Below, one piece after another: positions 13,946 through 21,553 of a stretch of DNA of 32,062 nucleotides. The DNA is from an uncultured Christensenella sp. (GTDB lineage: Bacteria; Bacillota; Clostridia; Christensenellales; Borkfalkiaceae). A model generated the notes under the pieces. The model was not told the DNA's origin and made no database searches. It saw nothing but the letters and a program-made list of their open reading frames with translations. The translations under genes were made by a program, and so were the position numbers. Within the stretch, counting starts at the first letter, position 1, and every line of letters begins with the position of its first letter. The stretch is from positions 1-32,062 of the forward strand of contig CAJTNY010000020.1 of assembly GCA_910577875.1 (NCBI GenBank), in the 5' to 3' direction.

Positions 13946-15601
13946 TTATTTTTCCCAAACCGCGCCTTTCGAAGCGGAGGTAACGTTTTTGCGGTATCTT
14001 GAAAGATAACCGTGCGTTTCGCGCAGTCTCGGCTTGAAGTTTTTAAGCCTTTCTTTGATTTCACCGTCTGAAACCCGAAGGTTTATAAAGCATGCGTTTA
14101 TATCTATATCTATTATATCACCGTCGCGGACTATTCCTATAACGCCTCCCGCCGCAGCTTCCGGGCAAACGTGACCTATAGCCGCGCCGCGTGTCGCGCC
14201 GGAAAATCTTCCGTCTGTTATAAGTGCTACGTCTGCGCCGAGTCCTGAGCCGATAATGGCGGAGGTGGGGGCGAGCATTTCGCGCATACCGGGTCCGCCT
14301 TTTGGCCCTTCGTAACGTATAACCACTACGTCGCCTTTTACAATTTTACCCGCGTAAATCGCGTGCATAGCGTCTTCTTCGCAATCGAAACATTTCGCAG
14401 GACCCGAATGACGGAGCATTTCGGGAGTGACCGCCGATTTTTTGACAACACTACCGTGTTTAGCGAGATTGCCTTTCAGTATCGCAAGCCCGCCCGTAGA
14501 GGAATAGGGGTTTGAAAATGGGCGGATAATTTCTTCGTCTGAAATTTTCGCGGTCTTTATAACTTCTTTGAGCTTGACGCCTCCGACAGTCATTACTTCT
14601 CCGTCTAAAAGATTGTTGTCGTAAAGCTCTTTCATTACCGCGGAAATGCCTCCCGCCTCGTTGAGCTCTTCGATATAATGTTCTCCTGCAGGCGCAAGCC
14701 TGCAAAGGTTCGGCGTGCGTTCCGAAATTTCGTTCATAATGTCTATGGAAACGCCGTCGACGTTTGCTTCGTTTGCGATTGCGAGCAGGTGTAATACCGT
14801 GTTTGTTGACGCACCAATCGCCATATCCACGGTTTCGGCGTTTTTAAACGTTTGGGCGTTCATTATATCCAAGGGACGTATGTTTTTGTTTAATAAATTC
14901 ATAACCGCCGAACCGGTTCTTTTTGCGAGCGCGATTCTCTGCGAATAAACCATAGGAATCGTGCCGTTGCCTGGCAAAGCCATACCCAGAGCCTCGCAAA
15001 GGCAATTAAGGCTGTTAGCTGTGAACATGCCCGAGCAGGAGCCGCATGTGGGGCATGCTCCGCACTCGAATGATTTTAAAGTTTCACTGTTGATTTTTCC
15101 CGCATTAAACGCGCCTGCTACTTCGAACATAGTAGAAAGCGAGGTCTTTTTTCCGCGTATTTTTCCCGCAAGCATGGGACCGCCCGAAACGAATATCGAC
15201 GGTATATTCACTCTTGCCGCCGCCATAAGCATTCCGGGGATAATCTTGTCGCAGTTGCCTATAAAGACCGCCGCCTGAAAGCCGTGGGCGCGTATTAATA
15301 TTTCGGCGCTGTCCGCAATGATTTCGCGTGAGGGGAGAGAGTAGCGCATGCCGTCGTGCCCCATAGCGATTCCGTCGCAAACTCCGATAGAGGGTACGAT
15401 TACGGGTTTGCCGCCTGCGGCTATGACGCCTTCGGAAGCGGCTTTCGCAATATCGTCAAGGTGCAGATGTCCCGGTATAATCTCGCTCTGCGCACAGATA
15501 ATGCCCACGAGCGGTTTGTTTATTTCTTCGTCCGTCCAACCCAAAGCTCTCAAAAGCGAGCGCTGAGGGCTCATATCTTTTCCGTTGGAAAATACATTCA
15601 T
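13946..15601 (-). CDS. ilvD: Dihydroxy-acid dehydratase
   Basis: A 551-aa Fe-S dehydratase that converts dihydroxy acids to the 2-oxo acid precursors of valine and isoleucine. Motifs are CDGIAMGHDGMRYSLPSRE, GNCDKIIPGMLMAAAR, CGACPTCGSCSGMFTANS (cluster cysteines), and the C-terminal GPKGGPGMREML and LITDGRFSGATRGAAIGH. Length is usual for the family. SD GGAGAAAG stands upstream of ATG 15601, 38 nt after the ilvN stop. Confidence 0.97.
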   Translation of the reverse strand: MNVFSNGKDMSPQRSLLRALGWTDEEINKPLVGIICAQSEIIPGHLHLDDIAKAASEGVIAAGGKPVIVPSIGVCDGIAMGHDGMRYSLPSREIIADSAEILIRAHGFQAAVFIGNCDKIIPGMLMAAARVNIPSIFVSGGPMLAGKIRGKKTSLSTMFEVAGAFNAGKINSETLKSFECGACPTCGSCSGMFTANSLNCLCEALGMALPGNGTIPMVYSQRIALAKRTGSAVMNLLNKNIRPLDIMNAQTFKNAETVDMAIGASTNTVLHLLAIANEANVDGVSIDIMNEISERTPNLCRLAPAGEHYIEELNEAGGISAVMKELYDNNLLDGEVMTVGGVKLKEVIKTAKISDEEIIRPFSNPYSSTGGLAILKGNLAKHGSVVKKSAVTPEMLRHSGPAKCFDCEEDAMHAIYAGKIVKGDVVVIRYEGPKGGPGMREMLAPTSAIIGSGLGADVALITDGRFSGATRGAAIGHVCPEAAAGGVIGIVRDGDIIDIDINACFINLRVSDGEIKERLKNFKPRLRETHGYLSRYRKNVTSASKGAVWEK

Positions 15602-15639
15602 TTCTTTCTCCGTATCGTTGGCGGGTTCAACTTTTCGTA

Positions 15640-16170
15640 TCAGTTTATATGGTCCGAATAGCAGTCCCTGTCTTTGAGCGTGTGTTTTCCGCGTGCAAGC
15701 ACGGTTACGCCCGTTCTCTGCATTTCGAGTATTCCGTAAGGCTTTATTACTTTTATAAAAGCTTCTATTTTCGTCGGTTCGCCTGTGATTTCGAGTATCA
15801 TAGTTTCTGGTGAAAAATCTACAACTTTTGCCTTATAAATTTCGGTGGCTTCAACGACTTCGCGTCTTTTTTCGGGTGGAGCGCAGACTTTGATGAGAGC
15901 GAGTTCTCTGTAAACGCAGTCGAGTTCGTTTGCACAGCCGACTTTTTGAACGTCTTCGAGTTTATCGAGTTGCTTTATAAGCTGATATAAAGTGTATTCG
16001 TCGCCGTTCAGGATAATGGTCAGACGCGAAATTTCCGAATCTTCCGTGGCACAGCCCGTTATGCTTTCTATATTGTATCCTCTGCGGGTGAACAAACCCG
16101 TTATGCGGGTCATTACGCCGCTTCTGTTGGAAACGAGCAAACCGATTGAGTATTTTTTTATTTCTCCCAT
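15640..16170 (-). CDS. ilvN: Acetolactate synthase small (regulatory) subunit
   Basis: A 176-residue protein with an N-terminal ACT domain (SIGLLVSNRSGVMTRITGLF, RRGYNIESITG) and the C-terminal ALS_ss_C domain, giving valine feedback control of the catalytic subunit (known for the family). I chose ATG 16170, preceded by GGAGG about 9 nt upstream; the TGA of ilvB ends 1 nt before this ATG. The longer reading from 16206 would overlap ilvB and lacks support. The usual EN-x-PGVL motif reads SNRSGVM here, a mild change in the valine-binding loop. Confidence 0.95.
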   Translation of the reverse strand: MGEIKKYSIGLLVSNRSGVMTRITGLFTRRGYNIESITGCATEDSEISRLTIILNGDEYTLYQLIKQLDKLEDVQKVGCANELDCVYRELALIKVCAPPEKRREVVEATEIYKAKVVDFSPETMILEITGEPTKIEAFIKVIKPYGILEMQRTGVTVLARGKHTLKDRDCYSDHIN

Positions 16171-16171
16171 A

Positions 16172-17842
16172 TCAGTTTTCCTCCATTTTTTCAAGTTGCA
16201 TGTCATAAGTTGTACCCGGTTTAATCATAGGCAAAACGTTTTCATCGGAAGAAATTTTACAGTCGACTAAAACGGGAACGGAATATTTTTCGGCAGTTTC
16301 GAAAGCTTCTTTTATTTTAGTTTCTATATCGTCGTTTGCGTCTAAAACAATTCCTTTTGCGCCGAGACTTTCGGCAAGTTTTACATAATCGATATTGCGT
16401 GAGAGATTGGTTTCGGAAAAACGGCGGGAGTAGAAAAGCTTTTGCCATTGTCTTACCATACCGAGTACTTTATTGTTCATTAAAAGAATTACTAGCGGTA
16501 TACCGTTCGCCGCGGCTGTGCTTATTTCGTTCATATTCATACCGATGCATCCGTCGCCCGTTACGAGCACGCAAAGTTTCCTGCTGCCGAACGCTGCGCC
16601 AATCGCTGCGCCCATTCCGTAACCCATAGTGCCGAGTCCGCCCGAAGAGCAGAAAAGGCGGGGAGAGTTTACCGCAAAATGCTGTGCCGTCCACATCTGG
16701 TGCTGACCAACGTCGGTTATCAGCGGGGTTTTTTCGGGTGCAATGCGCGAAGCGGCGGAGATGATTTTATACGCACGGCTAGACGTCTCTTTTTTAAGTG
16801 CATTCTCCTTTTTTAACTGCGCTATTTCAGAAAGCCAGTTTTTTCTTTCTGCCTTTTCAAGGAGCGGAAGAAGAGTTTCGAGCGTTTCTTTCAGGTCCGC
16901 CATTATGCGGATATCCGCAGGTACGTTTTTATCTATTTCCGCGTTGTCTACGTCAACGTGAATTACCGTTTTGCCTTCGGCGAATTTATCCCTGTTTAAT
17001 GCGACTCTGTCGGAAAAACGCGTGCCGAAAGCAATCAAGGTATCGGCTTGTATAACCGATTTTACGGCGGCGTATGTGCCGTGCATACCAATCATACCTA
17101 GACAGAGAGGGTCTGTTTCAGGTATACAGCCCTTTCCCATAAGCGTGTAAGTTACCGGACAGTCGAGTTTTCTGGCAAGTTCGTAAACGAGAGAGGAGGC
17201 ATCGGAAGCGATAACTCCGCCGCCGGCAAGTATTACGGGTTTTTTGCTCGATTTGATTGCCGTTAACACTTTTTCAAGATGTTCGCGTTTGACCTTTTCT
17301 GGTTTGTATTTTTGAATTTCAGCGGGTTCGTACTCGTATTCATCATTCTGGACGTTCTTTAAAATATCGATAAGCACGGGTCCTTTTCTTCCGCTTGTCG
17401 CTATATAAAAAGCTTTTCTTACTGTTTCCGCAAGGTCTTTAACGTCTTTAACTATGAAGTTGTGCTTTGTTATCGGAATTGTTATTCCGCATATGTCGAT
17501 TTCCTGAAACGAGTCTCTGCCGAGGAAATTAAGTCCTACGTTGCCGGTCACCGCAACTAATGGAACGGAATCCATATAAGCTGTTGCTATTCCGGTAACG
17601 AGATTTGTTGCACCCGGACCGGAAGTCGCAAAACAGACTCCCGCTTTCCCCGTGACGCGCGCGTAACCGTCCGCCGCGTGCGCGGCGCCTTGTTCGTGCG
17701 CGGTAAGCACGTGTCTTATTTTTCCGTTTCGGTACAATGCGTCGTAAATGTCCAGAACGCAGCCGCCGGGGTATCCGAAAATAGTATCGACGCCTTGTTC
17801 CAAAAGGCATTTTATGAGTATATCCGCGCCTTTCAATTTCAT
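16172..17842 (-). CDS. ilvB: Acetolactate synthase large (catalytic) subunit
   Basis: A 556-aa ThDP enzyme that condenses two pyruvates, or pyruvate and 2-oxobutyrate. Motifs are GYPGGCVLDIYDAL, the catalytic glutamate in LTAHEQGAAHAADGYAR, SGPGATNLVTGIATAYMDS, the FAD-domain segment RDSFQEIDICGIT, and the ThDP/Mg site GDGCIGMNMNEISTA ending in MNN. AGGAG precedes ATG 17842. It is the first gene of the seven-gene operon ilvB-N-D-leuC-D-B-yggS, transcribed from the promoter at 17876-17904. Confidence 0.97.
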   Translation of the reverse strand: MKLKGADILIKCLLEQGVDTIFGYPGGCVLDIYDALYRNGKIRHVLTAHEQGAAHAADGYARVTGKAGVCFATSGPGATNLVTGIATAYMDSVPLVAVTGNVGLNFLGRDSFQEIDICGITIPITKHNFIVKDVKDLAETVRKAFYIATSGRKGPVLIDILKNVQNDEYEYEPAEIQKYKPEKVKREHLEKVLTAIKSSKKPVILAGGGVIASDASSLVYELARKLDCPVTYTLMGKGCIPETDPLCLGMIGMHGTYAAVKSVIQADTLIAFGTRFSDRVALNRDKFAEGKTVIHVDVDNAEIDKNVPADIRIMADLKETLETLLPLLEKAERKNWLSEIAQLKKENALKKETSSRAYKIISAASRIAPEKTPLITDVGQHQMWTAQHFAVNSPRLFCSSGGLGTMGYGMGAAIGAAFGSRKLCVLVTGDGCIGMNMNEISTAAANGIPLVILLMNNKVLGMVRQWQKLFYSRRFSETNLSRNIDYVKLAESLGAKGIVLDANDDIETKIKEAFETAEKYSVPVLVDCKISSDENVLPMIKPGTTYDMQLEKMEEN

Positions 17843-17875
17843 ACCGAACTCCTGATTTTTTATAGTATTTGTATT

Positions 17876-17904
17876 ATTTTAAATTAAAAGGCTCAAAAAG
17901 TCAA
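17876..17904 (-). promoter_or_regulatory. Promoter of the ilv-leu operon
   Basis: Minus strand: -35 TTGACT (17899-17904), 17-bp spacer, -10 TAAAAT (17876-17881). The start near 17869 leaves a leader of about 27 nt, too short for a T-box or peptide attenuator. AT-rich partial repeats upstream (TTTGCTATA ... TATGCAAA, about 17911-17937) could be a repressor or activator site. Confidence 0.85.
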
Positions 17905-18033
17905 CTATATTTGCTATAAATGTATAAATATGCAAAATTATGCATTGGGTTTTATTTCACGCAGGTTACGCATATTAATATAAAGCAGAGTCCGTATAAA
18001 GGAACGAATTTTGTCGAACTTTCGCAAATATTA

Positions 18034-18062
18034 TTGACTTTACACTTGCGTGATGTTAGAAT
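18034..18062 (+). promoter_or_regulatory. Promoter of the hexapeptide/sugar transferase unit
   Basis: Plus strand: -35 TTGACT (18034-18039), 17-bp spacer ending in TGT, -10 TAGAAT (18057-18062), i.e. an extended -10. The leader is about 33 nt to the TTG start at 18103. Confidence 0.85.
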
Positions 18063-18102
18063 AAAGTAGATTTATAATTTACCGCGCAGTGACGGAGAAC
18101 GC

Positions 18103-18759
18103 TTGAAAATTACCGAGTTGTTTGATTTGACCCGAACTGTGGCGGGCGGGTATCTTAAAAATTTTAATTATCCTTGGGAAGCGTTGACGGGCTTAAAAGA
18201 TTTTATTTTAATACTCGGCAAAAGTCTGGGCGGAGATTATATCGAAATATCGTCGGGCGTATGGGTTCATAAAAGTGCGTCGATAGATAAATCTTCTTAT
18301 ATCTGCGGACCTTGTATTATCGGTGAAAACACTCAGGTAAGGCACTGCGCGTTTATCCGCGGCGGAGCGCTGATAGGAAAGGATTGTGTGGTCGGGAATT
18401 CCACCGAAATTAAGAATTCGGTTTTATTCGATGCGGTTCAAGTGCCTCATTATAATTACGTCGGCGACAGTATTCTCGGCTATAAAGCTCATCTCGGAGC
18501 GGGTGCAATCACATCAAACGTGAAATCCGACAGAACGCCGGTAACCGTTAAAGGCGACGGATGCACAATCGCTACAGGGTTGAAAAAGCTCGGTGCAATG
18601 ATAGGAGACGGAGTTGAAGTTGGTTGCAACAGCGTGCTTAATCCCGGTACGGTTGTCGGGAAAAATACAAATATTTATCCGCTGACGCGCGTTCGCGGAA
18701 TTATCCCCGCTGACAGCATATTAAAAAATAACGGCGAAATTGCCGTAAAGTTTAGTTAA
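18103..18759 (+). CDS. Left-handed beta-helix (hexapeptide) transferase, GlmU-like
   Basis: A 218-aa protein dominated by imperfect hexapeptide repeats (about 48-200): HKSASIDKSSYI, CIIGENTQV, ALIGKDCVVG, AHLGAGAI, AMIGDGVEVG, TVVGKNTNI. This is the coil signature of acyl- or acetyltransferases and the GlmU C-terminal domain. It has no nucleotidyltransferase domain, so it is not a full GlmU. The start is TTG 18103 with GACGGAG upstream. It lies 20 nt before a bacterial sugar transferase gene, so it probably acetylates or acylates a nucleotide sugar or polysaccharide unit (inference). Confidence 0.75.
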   Translation: MKITELFDLTRTVAGGYLKNFNYPWEALTGLKDFILILGKSLGGDYIEISSGVWVHKSASIDKSSYICGPCIIGENTQVRHCAFIRGGALIGKDCVVGNSTEIKNSVLFDAVQVPHYNYVGDSILGYKAHLGAGAITSNVKSDRTPVTVKGDGCTIATGLKKLGAMIGDGVEVGCNSVLNPGTVVGKNTNIYPLTRVRGIIPADSILKNNGEIAVKFS

Positions 18760-18779
18760 AAAGCTAAAAAGGTAATCAA

Positions 18780-19529
18780 ATGACGGATGAAACACACATT
18801 TCCGAAGAACAAACGGAAACTTGCGAAAAAAACGAATCAGAGGTAGTTTTTTGCGAAGAAGCAAAATCAAACGATGAGAGCGTACCTTATAAACCGAGAA
18901 AGGGTTTCCGGTACGGTTGTTATCTGTTCGTTAAACGGACGTTCGATATTTTTTCTTCGGGATTATTTCTTTTGTTTTTTTCTTGGCTGTATATAATTCT
19001 TGCAATCTGCGTTAAATGCAGCGACGGCGGTCCCGTAGTTTATAATCACGAGAGGGTGGGAAAAAACGGTAAGAAAATTTATATTCCCAAATTCAGGAGT
19101 ATGAAAAAAAATGCGGACAAGCTTGAAAATATGCTTACACCCGAACAGCTTGAACAGTATAAAAGAGAATATAAACTCGACGACGACCCGAGAGTAACGA
19201 AACTCGGTAAGTTTTTAAGAAAGACGAGTCTTGACGAACTGCCTAATATCTGGGCAATTTTTACAGGTAAAATATCCGTAATAGGACCGAGACCTCTCGT
19301 TAAAAAAGAGATTGAGGAAAAGTTCGGAAAAGATGCGGATAAATTACTTTCGGTGAAACCCGGTATGATAGGCTGGTGGGCGGCGAACGGCAGAAGTAAT
19401 TGTACTTACGAGAGTGGAGAAAGGCAAAAACTTGAACTATATTATGTTGAACATTGTTCGGTAGGTCTTGACATTAAAATCATTTTCAAAACTTTGATAG
19501 GCGTCTTCAAGCGCACAGGCGCTAAATAA
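18780..19529 (+). CDS. Undecaprenyl-phosphate sugar phosphotransferase (bacterial sugar transferase)
   Basis: A 249-aa protein of the WcaJ/RfbP type reduced to the catalytic part. An acidic, low-complexity N-terminus (1-40) is followed by a membrane hairpin (about 52-78) and the catalytic domain with NHERVGKNGKKI, PKFRSMKKNAD, LRKTSLDELPNIW, VIGPRPLVKKEIE and GMIGWWAANGRS. It transfers a hexose-1-phosphate to undecaprenyl phosphate, the first step of a capsule or exopolysaccharide repeat unit. ATG 18780 follows AAAAGG. The long acidic leader is unusual and may be cytosolic. Confidence 0.9.
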   Translation: MTDETHISEEQTETCEKNESEVVFCEEAKSNDESVPYKPRKGFRYGCYLFVKRTFDIFSSGLFLLFFSWLYIILAICVKCSDGGPVVYNHERVGKNGKKIYIPKFRSMKKNADKLENMLTPEQLEQYKREYKLDDDPRVTKLGKFLRKTSLDELPNIWAIFTGKISVIGPRPLVKKEIEEKFGKDADKLLSVKPGMIGWWAANGRSNCTYESGERQKLELYYVEHCSVGLDIKIIFKTLIGVFKRTGAK

Positions 19530-19562
19530 AAAACTCCCCGAAAGGGGAGTTTTAATTTTTTT
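19530..19562. terminator. Bidirectional terminator between polysaccharide genes
   Basis: Stem AAACTCCCC/GGGGAGTTT (19531-19539 with 19544-19552) with a GAAA tetraloop, followed by TTTAATTTTTTTT on the plus strand and TTTTTTATTT on the minus strand. It terminates both convergent genes. Confidence 0.93.
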
Positions 19563-20961
19563 TCGGTACAGTGTCGTTTACGATTACGGCAGTCAGACTG
19601 CTGTATACTATTGTCGGGAATATATTAAAAATGTGATTGTCTATCAAACTTGTCAATAATAATCCGGCTATTGTAATAAAAATGAAAGTCCGTTCGATTG
19701 TAATATTTTTAATATAACATTTTACGGTTTGTACTCTGTGTATGATATATGCAATTAATCCGATTGTTCCGCAGGAGCTTAAAAGTTGTAAAATAGTGTT
19801 ATGGCACATATAAGGCATAAAACCTAGACCCGAATTCGGAACATAACTGAATTTAGTGTAAAAGCCAACGCCGAACAGTGGTGCAGAACGGTAATTGTCA
19901 ATAGCTTGACCCCAAATAACCATTCTCGTATTTCCTTTTGCGCCGCCGTTAATAAAGTCTTCTATGAATTCTTTTATATAAACCGCTAGAGCATCACGGT
20001 AAATTATCACAAAGACGATAACCGTTATCAATGCGCTTGCCGCTATACATATGTTTGCCGCTTTGTATCTGCCTTTTATCAGTAATATAATTATACAAAC
20101 GGAATATATAACCGCAGCGACAATTATTGATTGACGGCTGTTTAATAAGAATATCGCCAAACATAATAATACTGAATAAGCAGTGTACAGAAACCCGTAT
20201 TTTTTTTTGTATGCAAGGTATATGACCGACGGAATACACATTACGAGCCACATACCCATCGTATTCCATATTCCCCAGCCGAAAGTCAACTTACTTCTGT
20301 CGATTTGTCCGTCGACTATTATTCCATCGATAAATATGTATTTAACTACGACTTCTGTAATAAGTACTGCACTGAATGCTAAAAATGCAAATGCTATTTT
20401 CTCGTAACTTTCCGAATCGAGTTTGATGTTATCTTTTAATACGCAGAATACTCCCAGGAAACTAGCCGACATTATCAAACCGTATAAAAGATTCTTTGCC
20501 GTATAATTTTCGCTGCATAGTCCGTTCAGCAAAAAAATCGCAGAAAGTCCGCACAGACCGAAAAAAGCAGGCGTGAACTTAAATTTTTTTCTCGATACAG
20601 TCAAAATAATTCTATATAAAACAGTGAGTATGTAAAGCGAAAGAATAATAAATATTTGAACAAGATTTGCGGTTCTGAAATAATAGTCTGAATCGCCCAT
20701 TACATCGGAAGGAGAGTTTTTGTAAGAAATCATAATTCCGAGAAAAAGCATTACCGAAATAAAAGGCGTTGCGTCGTCAAGTAGTAATAGAATTAGCATT
20801 CCGGTTAAGCTTATATAATAAATAAGTACTAAATCCAGACCGAGATAATAGCAAAAAAGCGTTATCGCGGCGGTAACGAAAGGGAAATATTTAGATGCTA
20901 ATCCTTGTTTCAAAAGCTTTAAGAAAGTACAATTCTTCAACTTTTCTATTTTTTCTTTCAT
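19552..20961 (-). CDS. O-antigen ligase/polymerase-like (Wzy_C) membrane protein
   Basis: A 469-aa integral membrane protein with about 10-12 hydrophobic helices. The Wzy_C/WaaL signature lies around residues 335-405: GNTRMVIWGQAIDNYRSAPL, GVGFYTKF and MPYMCHNTILQLLSSCG, the conserved His being in CHN. Such proteins polymerise or ligate lipid-linked polysaccharide units outside the membrane. It faces the sugar transferase gene, which supports one polysaccharide pathway. The start ATG 20961 has no Shine-Dalgarno site; an AT-rich TATAAA sits 8 nt upstream. The Wzy/WaaL choice cannot be made from sequence alone. Confidence 0.85.
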   Translation of the reverse strand: MKEKIEKLKNCTFLKLLKQGLASKYFPFVTAAITLFCYYLGLDLVLIYYISLTGMLILLLLDDATPFISVMLFLGIMISYKNSPSDVMGDSDYYFRTANLVQIFIILSLYILTVLYRIILTVSRKKFKFTPAFFGLCGLSAIFLLNGLCSENYTAKNLLYGLIMSASFLGVFCVLKDNIKLDSESYEKIAFAFLAFSAVLITEVVVKYIFIDGIIVDGQIDRSKLTFGWGIWNTMGMWLVMCIPSVIYLAYKKKYGFLYTAYSVLLCLAIFLLNSRQSIIVAAVIYSVCIIILLIKGRYKAANICIAASALITVIVFVIIYRDALAVYIKEFIEDFINGGAKGNTRMVIWGQAIDNYRSAPLFGVGFYTKFSYVPNSGLGFMPYMCHNTILQLLSSCGTIGLIAYIIHRVQTVKCYIKNITIERTFIFITIAGLLLTSLIDNHIFNIFPTIVYSSLTAVIVNDTVPKKN

Positions 20962-21007
20962 AGAAATAATTTATAATAATTATTTAAATTCATTTAGATT
21001 TTATTGA

Positions 21008-21046
21008 AAAAATATAAAAAGGAAGTACTCAAGTACTCCCTTTTTA
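21008..21046 (-). terminator. Terminator of the tRNA operon
   Basis: Stem AAAAAGG-x-AGTAC (21016-21028) with GTACT-x-CCTTTTT (21033-21045), loop TCAA, one A-C mismatch. On the minus strand it is followed by ATATTTTTT. It lies 4 nt after the tRNA-Glu CCA. Confidence 0.85.
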
Positions 21047-21049
21047 TTG

Positions 21050-21124
21050 TGGTGACCCGTGCGGGAATCGAACCCACGATACCACCGTGAAAGGGTGATG
21101 TCTTAACCTCTTGACCAACGGGCC
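21050..21124 (-). tRNA. tRNA-Glu (anticodon TTC)
   Basis: Minus strand, 75 nt with encoded CCA: acceptor GGCCCGT/ACGGGTC, anticodon loop CTTTCAC (TTC = Glu), T-loop TTCGATT. Last of three tRNAs in the operon. Confidence 0.97.
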
Positions 21125-21191
21125 TTATACGGCTGTATAAGCGCAATGCTTATAAGCTTTTAGAAATTCGCTTTAAAAGCGTAATTGTTTA

Positions 21192-21269
21192 TGGTAGCGA
21201 CGGGTGGATTCGAACCGCCGACCTGTCGGGTATGAACCGACCGCTATAGACCAACTAAGCTACGTCGCC
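21192..21269 (-). tRNA. tRNA-Met (elongator, anticodon CAT)
   Basis: Minus strand, 78 nt with CCA: acceptor GGCGACG/CGTCGCT (with a G1-U72 wobble), anticodon stem GTCGG/CCGAC around TTCATAC (CAT). It lacks the initiator features (C1-A72 mismatch, GGG-CCC anticodon stem), so it is elongator Met. A tRNA-Ile2 whose C is lysidine-modified has the same anticodon in DNA and cannot be fully excluded. Confidence 0.88.
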
Positions 21270-21342
21270 ATATACGAAAACGCGTAAACGGACGTAATCA
21301 CCGTCGGTTGCCTTATAATCGCATTACTACGTTTTCAAAAAC

Positions 21343-21420
<78 letters not shown>

Positions 21421-21447
21421 ATGACCGCCTTGTTACAAGGCTTTATT

Positions 21448-21476
21448 ATTCTATTAAATAAAAATACATTTGTCAA
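21448..21476 (-). promoter_or_regulatory. Promoter of the fMet-Met-Glu tRNA operon
   Basis: Minus strand: perfect -35 TTGACA (21471-21476), 17-bp spacer, -10 TAGAAT (21448-21453). A small hairpin GCCTTG TTA CAAGGC (21427-21441) would lie at the very 5' end of the transcript, before tRNA-fMet. Confidence 0.92.
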
Positions 21477-21518
21477 CTGTTTTTCAGTAAATAAATTAAT
21501 TTTATTTTTTGTCCGCTA

Positions 21519-21547
21519 TTGCAAGGCGTTTTTTTTTATGTTATAAT
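21519..21547 (+). promoter_or_regulatory. tilS promoter abutting the start codon
   Basis: -35 TTGCAA (21519-21524), 17-bp spacer ending TGT, -10 TATAAT (21542-21547). Only 6 nt separate the -10 from ATG 21554, so transcription would start at or next to the start codon. Confidence 0.75.
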
Positions 21548-21553
21548 TCGGTT

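Noticed and set aside
16171..16206. Upstream extension of ilvN to 16206
   Set aside because: It would overlap the ilvB coding end, while ATG 16170 has GGAGG in place and matches the usual start of the ACT domain.
13946..17842. Expected ilvC or leuA inside the operon
   Set aside because: Every gene in the operon is accounted for by ilvB, ilvN, ilvD, leuC, leuD, leuB and yggS; no ketol-acid reductoisomerase or isopropylmalate synthase frame exists here.
17843..18102. T-box or other riboswitch upstream of ilvB
   Set aside because: No specifier-loop, T-box sequence or long leader is seen; the promoter sits about 30 nt from the start codon.
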